Origin: a halophilic archaeon
GTDB taxonomy: Archaea; Halobacteriota; Halobacteria; Halobacteriales; Haladaptataceae
Assembly: GCA_003298465.1 (NCBI GenBank)
Contig: QNGA01000013.1
Coordinates: forward strand, 1-64,000
Direction: 5' to 3'
Length of the DNA: 64,000 bases
In this document: positions 7,919 through 15,828 of the stretch, one piece after another
Layout: each line of letters opens with the position of its first letter
Numbering within the stretch: the first letter of the stretch is position 1
Position numbers and translations under genes: made by a program
Notes under the pieces: generated by a model
Seen by the model: the letters and a program-made list of their open reading frames with translations, nothing else
The model's database searches: none
What the model was told of the DNA's origin: nothing

Positions 7919-9721
7919 ATGACCAATATTGGTAACGATGAGCAGAGTATTGATCGCCGAACAGCATTAAAATCATTTGGAGCCGCTGCTGCCGGAGGTC
8001 TTTCACTATCGACGCTGGATCCCAGTATTGTCACAGGTCTAACGCCGCAGCCAACCAAGCAGGGAGCAGCAGACTGGAGCAGCAATAAAGACAGTGCTAC
8101 GATGTTCCCACTCTCCGTCATGAGTGGCGGGCCAACACCATCGGGAGTCATCCTCTGGACTCAATTATCCTCGAAACAATGTCAACCGCCGGCACCTGTC
8201 CGCGTTCAGGTTGCAAAAGATGATTCGTTCTCGGATACCGTATACGAAGGCAAAGTTGCCGCCAAGAAAGTCAAGTCCGAGCACAACCATATCGTCAAAG
8301 TCGATCTCGACGGCAAACTTCCAGCTGACAGCCATCTCTTCTACCGCTTCCATCATGCCGGAGTCACGAGCCAGATCGGACGTGCTCGCACACTTCCGAA
8401 ACCAGACGCCAGTCCCGACGCAGTCCGTCTTGCAGTCGTTACTTGTCAGTCTTACCAACAGGGATACTACCCTGCCTACAGTCATATTGCCCAAGACAAT
8501 CTCGATTATATTGTCCATCTCGGCGATCAGATATATGAATACGCCGGTGATTCGAAACTCGCCGGCCGCTCTGTCTCGCTCCCAAGTGGGCACGATATCG
8601 CATGGACACTCGAAGACTTCCGGCATCTCTGGCAGACCTATCGCGGTGACAAGTTCTTCCAGCAAGCGCTCAAACAACACACGTTCATTCCAACATGGGA
8701 CGACCACGAAATCGTTAACAACCGCTACTGGGACTACGAAAATGACCGTCCATGGTCGAAAGATCATCCACTCAACGACAAGCCTGAAAGAATTACACAG
8801 GTTTTCGAAGATGGTATCCAGGCGTGGTGGGAGTACAATCCAGCCCGCGTCACGTACAATCCTGATGCGGAATCACTGCTTGAGCAGTTTCAGATGTGGC
8901 GCAGTATCAAATTCGGCGATCTGCTTGAAATGCCAGTAACCGACGAACGGCTCTTCAGTTCGCTTCCGCCGGGTGGCGATGCGGCTGGGCAACGTCAATG
9001 GGGTATTCCGCCGAACGCACCTGAACGTAATGACGCTGACCGTACCCGGCTCGGCTTCGAACAACGCGAATGGTTGCTTGACACGCTCAAAGAGTCCGAT
9101 GCCACCTGGAAAGCATGGACGAATGAACTCGCCATCTCGCCGTTATGGCTCACGTTCAGCGACGATATGCAGATTTCACGGAATTACGACGCCTGGGACG
9201 GCTATACCCACGAACGGAACGAAATCATGGGTCAACTCAATCATTTCGATGTCGATAATTTCGTCGCGTTCACCGGCGATATGCATACCTATCTGGTCTC
9301 GTATCTAATGAACGATTGGGAGCAGACGGAGAACCGTACGCCGGTTTCGCCGAAAGAGGAATTGGTCGGCATTGAGCTCCTTACACCCGGGATTTCCAGC
9401 AATTCAGGGACGTCCGACTTCTGGGGTCCGGGTGAAGAAATCACCAAGGAGTCCGCTTCGAAATCGCTGACAAATGAAGAGATGGTTGAGACAGTGCTTG
9501 AGGAAAATCCGTGGGTTGAGTTCTTCAATGCAAAATACAACGGATACTCTGTCGCCGAATTTACGCCGAATGCTTGCACTTGGACCACATATGCCGTTGA
9601 CGATACTGTGAATTCGGCAGACGCAGCGCGCAGAACCCTCCGGAAATATAAAATCCCAGAAGGACATGTTGAGCTCAACGAACTCAAAGCGAACGATCTA
9701 GAAAACGGATTCTCCTCATAA
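7919..9721 (+). CDS. phoD: Tat-exported PhoD-type alkaline phosphatase
   Basis: A 600-residue PhoD-family enzyme that should hydrolyse phosphodiesters or monoesters outside the cell to release phosphate. The chosen ATG gives a Tat signal with DRRTALKSFG followed by an Ala/Gly-rich core; a frame start 24 nt earlier would only add residues before it. Metal-site motifs of the family are visible: VVTCQSY, HLGDQIYEY, TWDDHEIVNN, and near the C-terminus FTGDMHTYL. An N-terminal beta domain precedes the catalytic domain. A second PhoD paralogue lies at 15829. The PhoU-type regulator gene follows after 236 nt. Confidence 0.9.
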   Translation: MTNIGNDEQSIDRRTALKSFGAAAAGGLSLSTLDPSIVTGLTPQPTKQGAADWSSNKDSATMFPLSVMSGGPTPSGVILWTQLSSKQCQPPAPVRVQVAKDDSFSDTVYEGKVAAKKVKSEHNHIVKVDLDGKLPADSHLFYRFHHAGVTSQIGRARTLPKPDASPDAVRLAVVTCQSYQQGYYPAYSHIAQDNLDYIVHLGDQIYEYAGDSKLAGRSVSLPSGHDIAWTLEDFRHLWQTYRGDKFFQQALKQHTFIPTWDDHEIVNNRYWDYENDRPWSKDHPLNDKPERITQVFEDGIQAWWEYNPARVTYNPDAESLLEQFQMWRSIKFGDLLEMPVTDERLFSSLPPGGDAAGQRQWGIPPNAPERNDADRTRLGFEQREWLLDTLKESDATWKAWTNELAISPLWLTFSDDMQISRNYDAWDGYTHERNEIMGQLNHFDVDNFVAFTGDMHTYLVSYLMNDWEQTENRTPVSPKEELVGIELLTPGISSNSGTSDFWGPGEEITKESASKSLTNEEMVETVLEENPWVEFFNAKYNGYSVAEFTPNACTWTTYAVDDTVNSADAARRTLRKYKIPEGHVELNELKANDLENGFSS

Positions 9722-9927
9722 TTGTATAGATCTGGGCTGCGAAAATTCACCCATTTATATCCTCTACTGAAATGGCAACCTAGTTTACTTTTATACATGC
9801 AATATGCGAGGTTATTCCTTCGGAGAGAAAGAGGCACTACTTAGGCGTCCATAACTATTATCGGCATTAATATAAGCAATATCACACAATATGGCTATCG
9901 ATAACTCTACATATATCAAGAAGTACC

Positions 9928-9934
9928 TTTAATA
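9928..9934 (+). promoter_or_regulatory. TATA-like box for the second AbrB-PhoU gene
   Basis: TTTAATA lies 24-30 nt before the ATG at 9958. This spacing supports both a leaderless transcript and the choice of that ATG over the in-frame codon at 9943. Confidence 0.5.
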
Positions 9935-9957
9935 TCCGTTAATTGCTAGATTTGCCT

Positions 9958-10953
9958 ATGGAAACGCGGAAGGTGCAGGTGACCGGCGGATCAACGTATA
10001 CGGTGTCAATTCCAAAAACCTGGGCGAACGACAGCAACATTGACGTCGGAGACCGAATCGAGCTCCATCCAGAGGGCGACTCAATGCTGTTATCACCGAA
10101 AACAAACTCTAACGCCATCGAAGGAACATTCGATATTACTGGTCTAAACGGAGCAAGTCTTACTCGCACTATCTTAACGCTCTATGTTAGCGGATTCGAT
10201 GTTCTCACTATCGAAACCTCCCAGATCAGTGCCGACCAGCGCAGCACTATCCGCGACGCCACACAAGGACTTGTTGGCTTCGAAGTCATCGAGGAAACGA
10301 GCGACCAAGTTGTACTTCAAGATCTTCTCGATTCCTCAGAGCTATCGGTTCCCGACGCTGTCAACCGTATACGGCTCATCTCGCTAACGATGCTGAAGGA
10401 TGCTCTGACCGCGTTGGTGGAGAATAACGGTGATCTCGCTCATGATGTCATTGAGCGTGACGACGATGTCGACCGCCTCTGGTTCATGGTAGCGCGTGTA
10501 TTCCGTTCTGCGCTCCGAAATGCGAGTGCTGCCGCTGAAATGACTTTATCGCGAGAAGCATGTTTCGACTTTCACTCCAGTGCCCGACAATTGGAACGTA
10601 TCGCCGATCATGCTGCCAAAATAGCTCAACTCTTACTCGACCTGGGAGAGGTTTCCGACGAGGTTGCTGACGCGCTCTGGGACCTCCATGACGACTCCAC
10701 GGAAGTCATCGATATGGCTATGGATGCGCTGTTTGAGGATGATGGTACCGAAGCGACCAAACTAGCAAATACCGCCAGTGAGCGAGTGCGGGATATCGAT
10801 GAACATAACCGTCACGTTAACAATCTAATCAAGGACCTTGACGCCCAGCAGTCCCAACTGCTACGGCTCGTTGTTGACTCCCTGTCACGGTGCGCCGACT
10901 ATGGCGGCAACATCGCCGAAACCGCGATGCAGAAAGCAGCGCCTCGTCCTTGA
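9958..10953 (+). CDS. AbrB-PhoU family regulator (second copy)
   Basis: A 331-residue protein with the same architecture as the gene at 2531: an N-terminal AbrB-like hairpin (METRKVQVTGGSTYTVSIPK), then two PhoU-type helical repeats. The latter half carries RQLERIADHAAKIAQLL and a C-terminal CADYGGNIAE. Such proteins are believed to regulate phosphate transport or its genes. It stands alone downstream of phoD, so regulation of phosphatase or transport genes is plausible. Acidic cytoplasmic protein without membrane segments. Confidence 0.85.
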   Translation: METRKVQVTGGSTYTVSIPKTWANDSNIDVGDRIELHPEGDSMLLSPKTNSNAIEGTFDITGLNGASLTRTILTLYVSGFDVLTIETSQISADQRSTIRDATQGLVGFEVIEETSDQVVLQDLLDSSELSVPDAVNRIRLISLTMLKDALTALVENNGDLAHDVIERDDDVDRLWFMVARVFRSALRNASAAAEMTLSREACFDFHSSARQLERIADHAAKIAQLLLDLGEVSDEVADALWDLHDDSTEVIDMAMDALFEDDGTEATKLANTASERVRDIDEHNRHVNNLIKDLDAQQSQLLRLVVDSLSRCADYGGNIAETAMQKAAPRP

Positions 10954-11139
10954 TTTTGCTAATTGCGGTGGTCAATCTGGCTATCTGCCCGGAATCCGAC
11001 TTATACAAATTGGCGATTTTCTTGTTTCTAAAGTAGAATGTAATTGTCCACTGCTGTTTTCACGATTGGGATGAGAAATATTCACAAGGATAGTAGTTTC
11101 TCCACCAGTTTTATTAGAAATAATATAGTTGTAGATTTC

Positions 11140-11334
11140 ATGGTTCCCTACGAACCTGTTCGTTATGGCGAGGATGTTACTTGTCCAGAATGTGGGGTTA
11201 AGATTGCCGCTGAAGCAGATCTCCTTCGGGACGATGGTGAGATAGAATGTTTAGAATGTAAGGAAATTATCGGATATTCACCGGATGAACAAAAGTCAAT
11301 GCGTATCCGGATACACGAGGATACTGAAGCGTGA
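11140..11334 (+). CDS. Small zinc-ribbon protein, 64 residues
   Basis: A short acidic protein with two Cys pairs, CPECG and CLECK, 23 residues apart, which can form a zinc ribbon. The ATG at 11140 is preferred over an upstream start at 11044. A TATA-like TTTATTAG at 11110 is then about 25-30 nt ahead, and the extra N-terminus lacks haloarchaeal character. Haloarchaea have many such mini zinc-finger proteins, mostly uncharacterised. Three others occur in this window (11534, 39204, 58635). Confidence 0.65.
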   Translation: MVPYEPVRYGEDVTCPECGVKIAAEADLLRDDGEIECLECKEIIGYSPDEQKSMRIRIHEDTEA

Positions 11335-11533
11335 TCGTCACTCACGTCCCGGCCGGCTAGGGATAACTTCGGGATCAGTTCATATGCGAGCCCTATTTTC
11401 ACCTCGGTTGGGCAATTAGACACTCGCCAACAGTCCACTGTGACCTTCACAGGAGGAGAATGACATCTTCTCAGAGAGTAGCGCAGAAAGAGAGCACCAA
11501 GTAACACAGGGGGTTGCTTCGCTCAATTCTTTT

Positions 11534-11671
11534 CTACTCACGATGCTGTATTTTGAGGTGTGATCGTACCGTCTCTAGATTATCGAATCGTCGAAAGCAA
11601 TATGGACACTTGAGCCGCAAAATCGCGGTTGTCACATTCTTCGCCCCCGTTTCCTTCTGACGTTGTGGCAT
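11534..11671 (-). CDS. Small C2H2 zinc-finger protein, 45 residues
   Basis: The frame has a basic N-terminus (MPQRQKETGAKN) and one classical finger: CPYC, 12 residues, then HLKIQH, that is C-x2-C-x12-H-x4-H, including the usual aromatic and leucine core residues. It ends RE. Single C2H2 fingers of this size in haloarchaea are possible DNA- or protein-binding regulators. The frame is too short for routine gene calling. Codon use is mixed, but the intact finger spacing argues against chance. Confidence 0.6.
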   Translation of the reverse strand: MPQRQKETGAKNVTTAILRLKCPYCFRRFDNLETVRSHLKIQHRE

Positions 11672-11898
11672 AGTAGAAAGTTTACAACTGGTGTCGTATA
11701 TTCGCTTCTAGGAGAACTTTAGGTGAATAAGCAGTACTATGAACTCATCCATATAATCGGTACGCTAGGTCCTTTTGGATGTTATAAGTAGGAATCCGGA
11801 ATCTAAATACTCCTATAGGTTGGTCCTAGCATCGTTTTTACTCATACGCTTCTAATCTATTGGTTGGGCCGCTAACCACGGCTCAGGAGCAATTCCAC

Positions 11899-12276
11899 AT
11901 GCCTGAAAACGCATCACATTCGGTTGCAGGCGCGTCCGCTCAACCGCCAGTCCCAATTGCACACCAGTTGGACGTTAATGGTCTATTCCGTGCACTCGCC
12001 CATCCAATGCGGCGTGACGTCCTTCGCCACCTCACTCGGACCGATACGCCGATTACAGTAGAGAAGCTCGCCGCTTACCTAGAAGCTCATAAGACAGCTT
12101 CTAACCCATCTCCCACTGATCAGTCTGCATACACCGTCGCACTTACACAAATCCATCTCCCATACCTTGCTGATGCCAATCTCATTGAGCGTACACCACG
12201 CAATCACGTTATCGCAACCGATCTCGCCCTGAATGCTCTCTACGTCCTTGATGTAGCTACTACCCATTTTGACTAA
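11899..12276 (+). CDS. Winged-helix regulator of the DUF7344/ArsR-like type
   Basis: A 125-residue protein. After a low-complexity N-terminus come a winged-helix start (GLFRALAHPMRRDVLRHL), a linker region, and the second half of the domain (HLPYLADANLIERTPRNHV). This N-terminal hydrophilic stretch and the HLPYLADA segment recur in the genes at 60700 and 62878, so the three belong to one family. The start at ATG 11899 removes 13 residues without similarity. No sensor domain is seen. It lies 54 nt before the transposon target site. Confidence 0.75.
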   Translation: MPENASHSVAGASAQPPVPIAHQLDVNGLFRALAHPMRRDVLRHLTRTDTPITVEKLAAYLEAHKTASNPSPTDQSAYTVALTQIHLPYLADANLIERTPRNHVIATDLALNALYVLDVATTHFD

Positions 12277-12321
12277 CGTCTCCAGCTACAATCTCTTGTC
12301 TCAAAATGGTAATTCTGATTC

Positions 12322-12329
12322 AAGTCTTA
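12322..12329 (+). repeat. Target-site duplication, left copy
   Basis: AAGTCTTA directly abuts the left inverted repeat of the transposon and is repeated identically at 15044-15051. Confidence 0.85.
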
Positions 12330-12346
12330 GGCCTTGTTGAAACCCT
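12330..12346 (+). repeat. Left terminal inverted repeat
   Basis: Seventeen bases, GGCCTTGTTGAAACCCT, the exact reverse complement of 15027-15043. The next 237 bases up to the oxidase gene hold no other gene. Confidence 0.85.
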
Positions 12347-12583
12347 CACGAGAGACATGTTTCGACGGTCGTGCTGCATAGAGGGCGTTTTTCGTTCACC
12401 GACTCATGGTTAGTCGCGCTCCTGGACGGACAGCGGGGTATTCCAGGCAATGACGCTATGTGGCTGCGTCGCATAGAGGATGGGGATGAACCATCCATTG
12501 GCAGGTGCAACACCACCAGACAGAGGTAGGGAAATAGAAATAGTCACCTCCGCCGATGGGACTTCAAGTATGCCCTTAGCACC

Positions 12584-14014
12584 ATGACTCAAGCCACTAT
12601 CGTCACCCGAGACGGGACTACGACCACGCTGACCGAAGAAACCATTGAAGAGTTCCGACAGCACCTGCGCGGCCCGCTCCTCTCTCCCGAGGACGAAGGG
12701 GTTGCGGAGGCAACGCGGCTCTGGAACGGGATGATCGAGAAGACACCGGCGCTCGTCGTCCGGCCGACGGGCACCGCCGACATCGCGGCGGCCGTGAATT
12801 TCGCCCGCGATAACGATCTCCTGTTCTCGGTGAAGTGCGGCGGCCACAACATCGCTGGGACAGCCCTAGCCGACGATGGACTGACCCTCGACATGTCTCG
12901 CCTCCATGGCGTCATCGTCGATCCTGACGAGCAAATCGCGACGGCCCAAGCCGGCTGTCTCCTCGGTGATCTCGACCGGGAAACCCAGGTTCACGGCCTG
13001 GCGACACCGGGAGGCTTCGTCTCCGAAACCGGCCTGGCCGGCCTGACGCTCGGCGGTGGCTTCGGCTACCTGACTCGTCGATTCGGCTGGACGGTCGACA
13101 ACCTACGCGAAGTCGAGATCGTCACCGCCGACGGGCAGGTCCGCCGCGCCAGCCGCGAGGAAAACGAGGACCTCTTCTGGGCGATCCGCGGCGCCGGCCA
13201 CAACTTCGGCGTTGTCACGTCATTTACCTTCCAACTGCACGAGGTCGGCCCGACCGTCTTCGGCGGGCTCATCGCCTGGCCGTTCAAGCGTGCTGATGAG
13301 ATTCTTGAGACCTACCAAGCGCTCACTGCTGACGCGCCTCGCGAACTGACTGTCTTCCTGAACATGCGGCGAGCGCCGCCAGCACCGTTCGTCCCTGAAG
13401 AGTGGCACGGTGAACGCATCTGCGCCATGATCGTCTGTTATAGCGGTGACTTGGACGGCACCGACGAGGCGCTCGCTCTGATTCAAGCGCTGGAGGATCC
13501 TATTGTGGATCTCCTTCAGGAGCGGCCCTACACAGGGATGCAATCGCTTTTCGACGCGATCCTCCCCAAGGGCAAGCACTACTACATGAAGTCCGAATTC
13601 GCCCCCGAGTTGAGCGACGACCTGCTATCGACGATGCGGGACCGATTCACAGAGAGCCCTGCCCCGGGCGAGATGGTTATCATGCACATCGCCGGGGCCC
13701 TCAATGAACACGACTTAGATGATGGGGCTGTCAATAATCGCGACGCCCGGTTCGCGTTATTTCCATTGGCCATGTGGGAGCCCGACGACTCCAAGGGAGA
13801 CCAGTATCGTGAGTGGGTCCGCGATGTGTGGGAACAGCTCCGGTCCTACTCGACTGGTGGCAACTACATCAACTTCCAAACCGCCGACGAGGGCCACGAG
13901 CGCATTGAATCGACCTACGGCGACAACTACGACCGTCTCACCGAGATCAAAGAGAAGTACGATCCAGAGAACGTGTTCCGCGTAAATCGGAACATACAGC
14001 CACAGCCGGAGTAA
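12584..14014 (+). CDS. FAD-linked oxidase (berberine-bridge-enzyme type), transposon passenger
   Basis: A 476-residue flavoenzyme. The FAD-binding PCMH domain covers about residues 55-225, with LVVRPTGTADIAAAV, then CGGHNIAG, whose His is the residue that in this family binds FAD covalently, and GLTLGGGFGYLTRRFG. The substrate domain follows, and a BBE domain closes the protein (YYMKSEF; NYINFQ; YDPENVFRVNRNI). Members oxidise sugars, alcohols or other organics with oxygen. The second covalent Cys of bicovalent members is not obvious. Its GC content is higher than that of the flanking genes, and it lies inside the transposon, both of which point to horizontal transfer. Confidence 0.9.
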   Translation: MTQATIVTRDGTTTTLTEETIEEFRQHLRGPLLSPEDEGVAEATRLWNGMIEKTPALVVRPTGTADIAAAVNFARDNDLLFSVKCGGHNIAGTALADDGLTLDMSRLHGVIVDPDEQIATAQAGCLLGDLDRETQVHGLATPGGFVSETGLAGLTLGGGFGYLTRRFGWTVDNLREVEIVTADGQVRRASREENEDLFWAIRGAGHNFGVVTSFTFQLHEVGPTVFGGLIAWPFKRADEILETYQALTADAPRELTVFLNMRRAPPAPFVPEEWHGERICAMIVCYSGDLDGTDEALALIQALEDPIVDLLQERPYTGMQSLFDAILPKGKHYYMKSEFAPELSDDLLSTMRDRFTESPAPGEMVIMHIAGALNEHDLDDGAVNNRDARFALFPLAMWEPDDSKGDQYREWVRDVWEQLRSYSTGGNYINFQTADEGHERIESTYGDNYDRLTEIKEKYDPENVFRVNRNIQPQPE

Positions 14015-14137
14015 GCCAGCGTGCAGAGCAGAACATGATTGTATCAACGCAATCGAGAGACCTCCAGCAGGTCTCCTCCACGTTCAGCCGATTTAATGAG
14101 TAGAGAGGGTATATTCAGCAGCCCGTTCTTCTCCGAA

Positions 14138-14989
14138 TTACGGACAGTCGCACTCCTCGTGTGAAATGGCGAGGCTTCGTTCCAGGTTGTGGACGACGCA
14201 CTTAATAACGAGTTCGCGGAACTGCTTCCACCAGAGGCGTGAACGCACGAATGCCCCAAATTTCTGTTTGATCGCCGCGTTGACTATCTCGTTTATGTTC
14301 CGTCGATGGTAGAGGTTACTGTCGAGCCGTGCATTCCACGCCTTTTGAAGAGATGTGAACTCACGGTGTTTGATGAGTGGCCGAATATCGTGATTCCGGG
14401 CGAGTCGCCGGAGTTTCCGGTCGTCATATCCCTTGTCACTGGTCAACACCACGATGGACGCTGCGTTCCGTTTCACTACCTGTGGCGCAATCTGCGTATC
14501 GTGCTTCCGCGTTGTCGTCACGTGAATATCTAAAACGGCGTTGGTCGCTGTATCGACCAACAGCGTCGTCTTCAACTGTTGTATCGTGAGATTTGTCCGC
14601 TTCGTGTAGTGGGTCGATGCATGAGCCCGCTCGAACCCGGACGCATCAATGCCGGTGACACCGCTGACTGGTAACTCCACGAGCGAAACGTTCAGTAACA
14701 CCCGCCAAACGGCCATCTCCAAGCGGTCGAACGCCTTGCAGAGTGTCGAGGGGGCGGGGATCGAATCGAGATTGAGGGCGTCACGGATGCGGGGCATCTC
14801 GATGAGTTCGTCAACGAGGTCACGGTAGGTGGTCGTCTTCTTGACTTTCAGACAGAGCAAGACCACGTGTTGCCGGAGCGTGAATCGCTTCCGCGAATAG
14901 CGCGTCGAGAACCGGGCCACAGAACGGTGAGCCAGCACCATAGCATGCTCAACGAACCGGAGGAGTCGTGACTTGGGGAGGTCGTCCAT
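14138..14989 (-). CDS. IS5-family DDE transposase
   Basis: A 283-residue transposase that catalyses excision and insertion of the surrounding element. It has an N-terminal helical region (SRKRFTLRQHVVLLCLKVKK) and a DDE-type catalytic core. The core shows the first Asp in GIDASGFERA, the second in LTSDKGYDDRKLRRLA, and the Glu in the RRNINEI segment, followed by a basic helix (VRSRLWWKQFRE). Length and motif spacing fit haloarchaeal IS5 relatives. It starts 38 nt inside the right inverted repeat and looks intact. Confidence 0.9.
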   Translation of the reverse strand: MDDLPKSRLLRFVEHAMVLAHRSVARFSTRYSRKRFTLRQHVVLLCLKVKKTTTYRDLVDELIEMPRIRDALNLDSIPAPSTLCKAFDRLEMAVWRVLLNVSLVELPVSGVTGIDASGFERAHASTHYTKRTNLTIQQLKTTLLVDTATNAVLDIHVTTTRKHDTQIAPQVVKRNAASIVVLTSDKGYDDRKLRRLARNHDIRPLIKHREFTSLQKAWNARLDSNLYHRRNINEIVNAAIKQKFGAFVRSRLWWKQFRELVIKCVVHNLERSLAISHEECDCP

Positions 14990-15026
14990 CGTGACCGAGG
15001 TTACTCATCCGTAATGTTTCTCAACA

Positions 15027-15043
15027 AGGGTTTCAACAAGGCC
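15027..15043 (-). repeat. Right terminal inverted repeat
   Basis: AGGGTTTCAACAAGGCC, the exact reverse complement of the left end at 12330-12346. Confidence 0.85.
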
Positions 15044-15051
15044 AAGTCTTA
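15044..15051 (+). repeat. Target-site duplication, right copy
   Basis: AAGTCTTA, identical to 12322-12329. The following 277 bases up to the HalOD1 gene contain no gene that I can see. Confidence 0.85.
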
Positions 15052-15328
15052 CAATAATCTGCGTAGCTTATCTGTACAATAGAAGGTAGCGAAGCGAGAT
15101 GAGTGTGATCATCTCACTATCGTCCAATGGGATGACCTGACTGTGGAGCTTCTCATAGCCGGTGGACGACATTATAGCTGAGTCGCTACATGCTCCTGAA
15201 GGTTACTATGAAAGTATTACTGGGATATATTGACATAGACATCTTCGTCGCCCGAACGGGCTTCTTCTATATTTATGATTTCTATTGCTCCTGAACCCCG
15301 CAGAGGTCATCTCCGGCTAGTAGTAATG

Positions 15329-15604
15329 TCAACTATTGTTCCGTTTTTCGGGATCCGAAACAGAGATGGTTTGATCAGGATAAATGGTGACTTTGTAGCC
15401 AACGTAATCGAAGCTCACCTTTGGTGCGGCCTGCTCGTAAAGAGCCTGTAGTGCGTCTGGATTGATCATATCATAGAGAGGCGTGGCTGGTTTCGTTCCT
15501 TTGGCTTGTGCCACTGCTTCTACGATAGCAACAGTTAGTGATTCTGATTCTGCTGATGAGGTATGTACACCTGTGGCTGACTGCGAATTTGTAGTATCCT
15601 GCAT
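15329..15604 (-). CDS. HalOD1 output-domain protein
   Basis: A 91-residue protein matching the haloarchaeal HalOD1 domain. It has a helix (TVAIVEAVAQAKG), the characteristic PLYDMINPDALQALYEQ, and beta strands VSFDYVGYKVTIYPDQTISV. The domain occurs alone or at the end of signalling proteins and is thought to be an output or interaction module. The internal ATG at 15604 is chosen because the 24 residues before it are not part of the domain. It lies between the transposon and the second PhoD gene. Confidence 0.75.
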   Translation of the reverse strand: MQDTTNSQSATGVHTSSAESESLTVAIVEAVAQAKGTKPATPLYDMINPDALQALYEQAAPKVSFDYVGYKVTIYPDQTISVSDPEKRNNS

Positions 15605-15803
15605 GTTCACTCTAAAGCAGGTCCGCCAAATTAGTTCTTGGGATGCGTCTGATACCATTCCCCAGAGTTCTCTCACTGCAGTACCATACCAACCAACTCA
15701 TGCGTTCTCCTCTCCGTTCAATTCGGAATCCATTACTGCTCAATACAGCCTAAAGAAATACTGTGAATACTATATTCCTAATTATATAGCATCGTAAAAT
15801 ATA

Positions 15804-15809
15804 TTTATT
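15804..15809 (+). promoter_or_regulatory. TATA-like box for the second PhoD gene
   Basis: TTTATT within an AT-rich run, 20-25 nt before the ATG at 15829; suggests a leaderless mRNA. Confidence 0.45.
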
Positions 15810-15828
15810 TCTGTAAGATACTCGTAGT

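Larger units (their letters stand above)
12330..15043. mobile_element. 2.7-kb IS5-type transposon with a passenger FAD oxidase gene
   Basis: The element is bounded by perfect 17-bp inverted repeats: GGCCTTGTTGAAACCCT at 12330-12346 and its complement at 15027-15043. These are flanked by the 8-bp direct repeat AAGTCTTA, so both ends moved together. It holds a minus-strand IS5-type transposase close to the right end and a plus-strand FAD-linked oxidase in the left half. An IS with only its transposase would be about 1 kb. No second copy of the end is visible between the two genes, so the oxidase lies inside the element as a passenger. The intact repeats suggest recent insertion. Confidence 0.8.

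Noticed and set aside
12410..12847. Minus-strand frame over the start of the FAD oxidase
   Set aside because: Antisense to a well-supported gene and without similarity; the stretch before 12584 belongs to the transposon end.
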